Below the pieces are notes generated by a model. It had not been told where the DNA came from. It did not search any database and worked only from the letters and a program-made list of their open reading frames with translations. A program made the position numbers and the translations under genes. Below, piece by piece: positions 6,284-10,295 of a DNA stretch of 10,295 bases (the stretch's first letter is position 1; each line of letters starts with the position of its first letter). Origin of the DNA: Bacteroidales bacterium (lineage in GTDB: Bacteria; Bacteroidota; Bacteroidia; Bacteroidales; UBA932); NCBI GenBank assembly GCA_017651785.1, contig JAGCCD010000204.1, forward strand, positions 1-10,295, read 5' to 3'.

Positions 6284-6953
6284 AAAACTCGTCATACTGT
6301 CCCTGCTCGCGGTGGCCGCGGCGGCTTGCACAAAGGCGCCCGCCAAGTTCACCGTGCACGGAACCATATCAGACCCGGTTGCAACAATGGCAGGCAGCAA
6401 AGTCTACCTGCTGGGAGCAAACGGGCCCATAGATTCCGTAGCTGTGGTGGACGGCACTTTCAGCTTCACCGGCCGCATAAACAGGCAGGTGAGCCTCGCC
6501 GTCTTCCTGAAGTTCCCGGGCAGGGACCGGTTCGACGAGCGTTTCACCGTACGCTTTGTCCCTGACGCAAAGGACATTACGATAGACCTTGACTACCCGG
6601 TAACCGTTACCGGAAGTCCCCTGTCAGACGCGAATGCCCAGCTTCTGGACGGCATAATGGAGCTCTATTACGAGCGTGAGAGCGAGATAGGCGAGCTTGC
6701 GCTGAGCGGCAACGAGGCCGCGGCAGACTCAATCTACGCCCTCCAGATGCAGAAGATCCACGAGCTCTGCCGTCAGACATACATCGAGCATTCAGAGGAC
6801 ATAGTAGGCCTCCAGGCCTTCTCTATGCTCATAAACGACCTTCCGTACGACGAGCTCTCCGCCCTGCTGGAACAGGGTTCCGACTTCATAAAGGAAGATC
6901 CGGGCATCATCGCCCTTATGGAAGAAAAGAGAGAGGAGGAATCTGCCCGATGA
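6273..6953 (+). CDS. DUF4369-like lipoprotein lacking a thioredoxin domain
   Basis: The 226-aa protein starts with a lipoprotein signal peptide. K/R residues at 2-5 and a hydrophobic core precede a lipobox ending AAAC with the modified cysteine C19. Residues about 25-115 form a beta-rich domain (FTVHGTISDP at the start, GPIDSVAVVDGTFSFTG in the middle) that matches the pattern of DUF4369. Residues about 120-226 are helical and charged. In many Bacteroidetes proteins DUF4369 precedes a TlpA/AhpC thioredoxin domain; here the protein stops where that domain would begin, and the next gene starts at once, so no frameshifted remnant is visible. Its function is unknown; it is probably a membrane-anchored envelope protein. 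The ATG overlaps the CPBP gene by 11 nt and the TGA overlaps the porin ATG by 4 nt. Confidence 0.78.
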   Translation: MRFRKLVILSLLAVAAAACTKAPAKFTVHGTISDPVATMAGSKVYLLGANGPIDSVAVVDGTFSFTGRINRQVSLAVFLKFPGRDRFDERFTVRFVPDAKDITIDLDYPVTVTGSPLSDANAQLLDGIMELYYERESEIGELALSGNEAAADSIYALQMQKIHELCRQTYIEHSEDIVGLQAFSMLINDLPYDELSALLEQGSDFIKEDPGIIALMEEKREEESAR

Positions 6954-9598
6954 AGTCGTTCTCCGGAATATGGTTCCCCGCAGCGGTGGTCTCAATGACC
7001 GTCGCCGGCATGTTCGGCGGCAGCAATATGCCGTACCGCCATATTCCCGAGCCCGCACCCGTCCCCGACACTGTCATCTACATACGTGACGCATATAAAC
7101 TGGGCCGCACCGGAGACCTGGGCGAGTTCAAGATAGCGGACAGCCTTCTCGCCGGCACCTCGGGCATAGACGAAGATACCGAGGCGCTTGACACACTGCC
7201 CCGCATCATGGCGCGCGACACCATGAAAGTTCCCGAAGAGCTTCGGGAAACAGATCCGTTCCGCTACAAGTACTACGTCGCCCTTAAGGACTCGCTCACC
7301 CACGTAATAGTGCGCGACTCCTTAAAGCACAGGGTAGATTCGCTCAAAGTAGAGGCAGACACCCTGCTGTCCAGAGTGCCCCCGGATTCGCTTGCGGCGA
7401 TGCTGCTGCGGCAGCAGGCCCGCCTGGACTCGCTGGACTGGAGGATGGTAGACTCCGTCTACCGCGCAGACTCCGCCGCCGTGGCCCAGGCCAAGTTCCT
7501 CGCCTGGTACAACTCCCTAAGCAGGGCCGAGCGCAAGAAGTACGACGCAGAGCAGGCACTGCCGGCAAAGCTCGCGTTGATGGACTCCCTGCGTCAGGCA
7601 GAAGAAGAAAAGAAGCTCAAGAGGGACTCCACCATAGAGTACACCCCCCGCATCCTGGAAACCTTCGCCCTGGCGCCCGAGATGCAGTACAAGCGCATCA
7701 TAGAGTGGACCGTAGACCAGGACTTCCACAGGCTTGACGTGCGCGAGCCCGATACCACCTACAACTATCATTTCAACGATTACCCCTTCTTCCGCAAGGA
7801 CGTAAACGCCACGTGGCTGGGCGTGCCCGGTTCCCCGGTGCAGATGTACAACTTCTTCAACCGTGAGAGCGAGGAGCGCGTAGAGTTCTACACCGCCCAG
7901 GAAAGCTGGTCGTTCTCTCCCCGCACCGTCCCCAACTACAACACCAAGACGCCCCACACCGAGCTCGCCTACTACGGAACCATCCTGGGCGACGACGCCA
8001 AAGAGTCCGACAACCTCCATATCCTCACCACCCAGAACATCCTGCCTGAGCTCAATATGACGGTGGCCTACGACCGCTTCGGCGGCGGCGGTATCCTGGA
8101 CAGCGAAACCACCACCAACAAAACCTTCTCGGCACGGCTCAACTACCTGGGACGCAAGTATATGGGACATTTCGGCTACATCTACAACATGGTAGACCGC
8201 CAGGAGAACGGAGGCATCCAGGACCGTATGTGGGTAAGGGATACCACCGTAGAGGCACGTGAAATCCCCATCTACCTCAAAGGCGCCCAGTCCAAGATAG
8301 TAAAGCACACCTGGTACCTCAACCAGCAGTATCGCATACCTTTCGACTTCATAAAACGTCTCAAGGCGCAGAAGGACACTCTGGATACCGCCGAGGTACA
8401 GGATTCCCTGTCCATAGACCGCAACGTCACCACCGCCTTCATAGGTCACAGTTCCGAGTGGTCCAGGTACTGGCGCAACTATGTCGACCAAATAGACCCC
8501 CACAGTCCAACCCGCTACTACGACACCTTCAACTACGGCTGGGTAAGCGCAGACTCCCTGGGCACAATGAAGCTGGACAACAAGGTCTTCCTGCGACTGC
8601 AGCCCTGGGGCAGCGAGGGCATAGTGTCCAAACTTGACGCCGGAATCGGCGACGAGCTGCGCCATTACTTCGATTCCACCAGCCTGCGGCCGTCCAAGCA
8701 CGTAGAGAACACCCTTTACGCATATGCGGGCGCCGAGGGACAGTTCCGGCGATACTTCTTCTGGGACGCCAAGGCAAAGCTCAGCTTCCTGGGATACAAG
8801 GCCGGAGACCTTGAGATAGACGGCGGAATAAAGATGAACTTCTACCCCTTCAGGCGGGCAAGGACAAGCCCCATATCCCTGTCGGGCCGGTTCACCAGCA
8901 CGCTCCTCACGCCAGATTACTACCAGAGGGTGCTCAACACCAACCACTTCGCCTGGGAGAACGACTTCTCCAAGATATCCACCACAAAGGTCAGGGCCCA
9001 TCTGGACATCCCGCGCTGGCGCCTGAGCGCAGATGTGGGCTACGCCCTGCTTGCCAATCAAACCTACTATGACACGCTGGGCATAGTGCAGCAGCATCCC
9101 GGAGCCGTAAGCGTAATCTCCGCCGCCCTTAACAAGGATTTCTCCCTTGGCCCGGTGCATTTCGACAACAGGCTGCTGTTCCAGTATTCTTCAAATCAAG
9201 AAGTAGTTCCTGCCCCCACGCTGGCACTGAACCTGAGGTGGTACGTGCAGTTCGACATACAGCCCCGCGTGATGCAGATGCAGATAGGCGCCAACGGCTT
9301 CTTCAACACCAAGTGGTACACACCCGCCTGGAACCCTGCGCTGGGCGTTTTCCACAACCAGAACAAGAATCTCTACAACAACGGTCCCTATCTGGACCTG
9401 TTCGTGAACGTTCAGTGGAAGCACCTGTGCCTGTACGTCAAGTACCAGAACGTCGGGCGCGGCTGGCCTATGGAGCGTAAAGACTACTTCACCGCAGACG
9501 GCTATACTTACACGGTGGACGGCATGAACGGCCTCAAGCTCGGCATGTTCTGGCCCTTCTACTTCAACACAACCAACAACAAACCGGTCAGCAGATGA
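6950..9598 (+). CDS. Putative outer-membrane porin (Bacteroidetes Porin_10-like), 882 aa
   Basis: This is a large envelope protein resembling the Bacteroidetes 'putative porin' family (PF14121, recognised by overall pattern, not by search). Residues 1-26 hold a modest hydrophobic segment (about 7-21) that may be a signal peptide, though its cleavage site is unclear. Residues about 60-235 are highly charged and contain ten D-S pairs, seven in the DSL form (for example ADSL, RDSL, VDSL), probably helical or coiled coil. From about 240 to 872 the sequence has alternating polar and hydrophobic strands rich in Y, W and F, with G/N/D turns, as in a beta-barrel (for example LHILTTQNILPELNMTVAYDRF at 356-377 and LNLRWYVQFDIQPR at 760-773). 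The last strand, LKLGMFWPFYF (862-872), is followed by a polar tail of ten residues. The start overlaps the lipoprotein stop as ATGA, and the end overlaps the transglycosylase ATG in the same way. The substrate is unknown. Confidence 0.82.
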   Translation: MKSFSGIWFPAAVVSMTVAGMFGGSNMPYRHIPEPAPVPDTVIYIRDAYKLGRTGDLGEFKIADSLLAGTSGIDEDTEALDTLPRIMARDTMKVPEELRETDPFRYKYYVALKDSLTHVIVRDSLKHRVDSLKVEADTLLSRVPPDSLAAMLLRQQARLDSLDWRMVDSVYRADSAAVAQAKFLAWYNSLSRAERKKYDAEQALPAKLALMDSLRQAEEEKKLKRDSTIEYTPRILETFALAPEMQYKRIIEWTVDQDFHRLDVREPDTTYNYHFNDYPFFRKDVNATWLGVPGSPVQMYNFFNRESEERVEFYTAQESWSFSPRTVPNYNTKTPHTELAYYGTILGDDAKESDNLHILTTQNILPELNMTVAYDRFGGGGILDSETTTNKTFSARLNYLGRKYMGHFGYIYNMVDRQENGGIQDRMWVRDTTVEAREIPIYLKGAQSKIVKHTWYLNQQYRIPFDFIKRLKAQKDTLDTAEVQDSLSIDRNVTTAFIGHSSEWSRYWRNYVDQIDPHSPTRYYDTFNYGWVSADSLGTMKLDNKVFLRLQPWGSEGIVSKLDAGIGDELRHYFDSTSLRPSKHVENTLYAYAGAEGQFRRYFFWDAKAKLSFLGYKAGDLEIDGGIKMNFYPFRRARTSPISLSGRFTSTLLTPDYYQRVLNTNHFAWENDFSKISTTKVRAHLDIPRWRLSADVGYALLANQTYYDTLGIVQQHPGAVSVISAALNKDFSLGPVHFDNRLLFQYSSNQEVVPAPTLALNLRWYVQFDIQPRVMQMQIGANGFFNTKWYTPAWNPALGVFHNQNKNLYNNGPYLDLFVNVQWKHLCLYVKYQNVGRGWPMERKDYFTADGYTYTVDGMNGLKLGMFWPFYFNTTNNKPVSR

Positions 9599-10295
9599 TC
9601 CGCCCCCTGCTGAATGCCGTTCTTACACTTCTGTGTTTGGCGGGGCTCCTGTCATGCCGGCACAGGGAGGCGCCGTGGCACGACGGAACGCCTCTTACCG
9701 GCGTCATAAGCACAGACGGCGCCTGCGGCAGTCGCACGCTCGACGCCGGCTACAGCTACGCCCTCCTCCAGCGTTTCGCACGCAGTTCCGGACGGTCTTC
9801 AGACATCCGCCTGGCCTCGTCCGTACGGGCGTCGCTGGATTCACTGCGCAGCGGCGCGCTGGACGTGGTTGCCTTTCCTTTCAGGGACAGCATTCCTGCA
9901 GATTCAACACTTGTTACAGTACCTCTCGACAGCTGTGGCGTGTGGGTATTCTGCTCGGAGCAGAACGTCCACGCAGACAAGGCGTCGGAGTGGCTCGCAG
10001 AGTTCCGCCTAAGGCCCGACTACCGCATCTTCAGGCAGCCGTTCTTCGACGTTTACAACCCCCTCAAAAGGGTGAGTGCAGACTTTATCTCCCCGTACGA
10101 TTCGCTGTTCCGCGCCTATGCAGACACGCTCGGCTGGGACTGGAAGCTGCTTGCGGCGCTCGTTTACCAGGAGTCCAAGTTCCACATCGAGGTCCGCTCC
10201 CCCAGGGGCGCTGCCGGCCTTATGCAGCTTGTTCCGGACACCGCCGAGTCTTACGGCTGCTCCAATCCGCTTGACCCCGAAGAGAACATCCGCGC
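9595..10295 (+). CDS. MltF-like lytic transglycosylase lipoprotein, 5' 233 codons (cut by window edge)
   Basis: This envelope enzyme is predicted to cleave peptidoglycan glycan strands. A signal peptide with lipobox LLSC (C21) makes it a lipoprotein. Residues about 34-115 resemble one lobe of a periplasmic substrate-binding domain, as in MltF (TGVISTDG at the start, then SLRSGALDVVAFPF). From about 165 a goose-type SLT domain begins: SPYDSLFRAYADTLGWDWKL leads to the catalytic glutamate E193 in YQESKFH, followed by the GAAGLMQL motif (205-212). The sequence is open to the last base, so the end is missing. The N-terminal domain before SLT is about 145 residues after the cysteine, much shorter than the full two-lobe domain of E. 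coli MltF. The ATG at 9595 overlaps the porin stop as ATGA, so it is the fifth gene of the operon. A different open frame from 9633 to 10274 is not the gene. Confidence 0.9.
   Translation, partial: MIRPLLNAVLTLLCLAGLLSCRHREAPWHDGTPLTGVISTDGACGSRTLDAGYSYALLQRFARSSGRSSDIRLASSVRASLDSLRSGALDVVAFPFRDSIPADSTLVTVPLDSCGVWVFCSEQNVHADKASEWLAEFRLRPDYRIFRQPFFDVYNPLKRVSADFISPYDSLFRAYADTLGWDWKLLAALVYQESKFHIEVRSPRGAAGLMQLVPDTAESYGCSNPLDPEENIR

Noticed and set aside
7517..9160. A 547-codon open frame on the minus strand opposite the porin gene
   Set aside because: It lies wholly antisense to a well-supported gene. Its length is explained by GC-rich third positions of the porin, and its translation shows no recognisable domain or plausible start context.
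9633..10274. A 213-codon plus-strand open frame near the right edge
   Set aside because: Its arginine/proline-rich translation has no family features. The overlapping frame from 9595 encodes a clear lipoprotein with an SLT active site and is open to the window end.
1..10295. A new defence, CRISPR, mobile-element or RNA-based system
   Set aside because: I looked for direct repeats, transposase or integrase motifs, terminal inverted repeats, tRNA-like cloverleafs and long non-coding stretches and saw none. Every gap is under about 55 bases and is filled by promoters or a terminator. The CPBP gene alone is not evidence of defence.

Overview
The window looks like a chromosomal core region of a Bacteroidales bacterium with fairly high GC. 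Four things point to this lineage. The histidyl-tRNA synthetase is of the Bacteroidetes type. There is a DoxX/MauE-like protein of the kind named after Bacteroides BT_3928, and a large Bacteroidetes 'putative porin' next to a lipoprotein resembling DUF4369. The promoters fit the Bacteroidetes -7 consensus TAnnTTTG, and no convincing Shine-Dalgarno sequences are seen. High GC would suit Alistipes-like or uncultured gut/rumen Bacteroidales, but the genus cannot be fixed from this sequence.

Layout. (1) 1-579, minus: the 5' part of hisS, cut by the window edge. (2) 580-624: a compact divergent promoter region. (3) 625-2349, plus: sppA, a membrane-anchored S49 protease, followed by a hairpin terminator that runs into the stop codon of the convergent gene. 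(4) 4411-2405, minus: a three-gene operon of an FtsB/DivIC-like division protein, thymidylate kinase (tmk) and the DoxX/MauE-like membrane protein. (5) 4412-4457: a second compact divergent promoter region. (6) 4458-10295 and beyond, plus: a tightly overlapping five-gene operon. Its order is a sugar-nucleotidyltransferase-like protein, a CPBP intramembrane protease, a DUF4369-like lipoprotein, an 882-aa putative outer-membrane porin, and a lytic transglycosylase lipoprotein with a short substrate-binding-like domain, cut by the window edge.

How the genes may work together. The minus operon joins DNA precursor synthesis (dTTP) with division. In the plus operon the last four genes are all membrane or envelope proteins and are linked by overlapping start and stop codons, which suggests a co-produced envelope unit; its specific job is unknown.

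Nothing here looks like a mobile element, CRISPR array, defence system, tRNA or rRNA. The most unusual features are two divergent promoters with the same geometry (two TAnnTTTG boxes back to back with a 2-bp gap), and the reduced or extended domain layouts in the envelope operon. No gene-free stretch exceeds about 55 bases.
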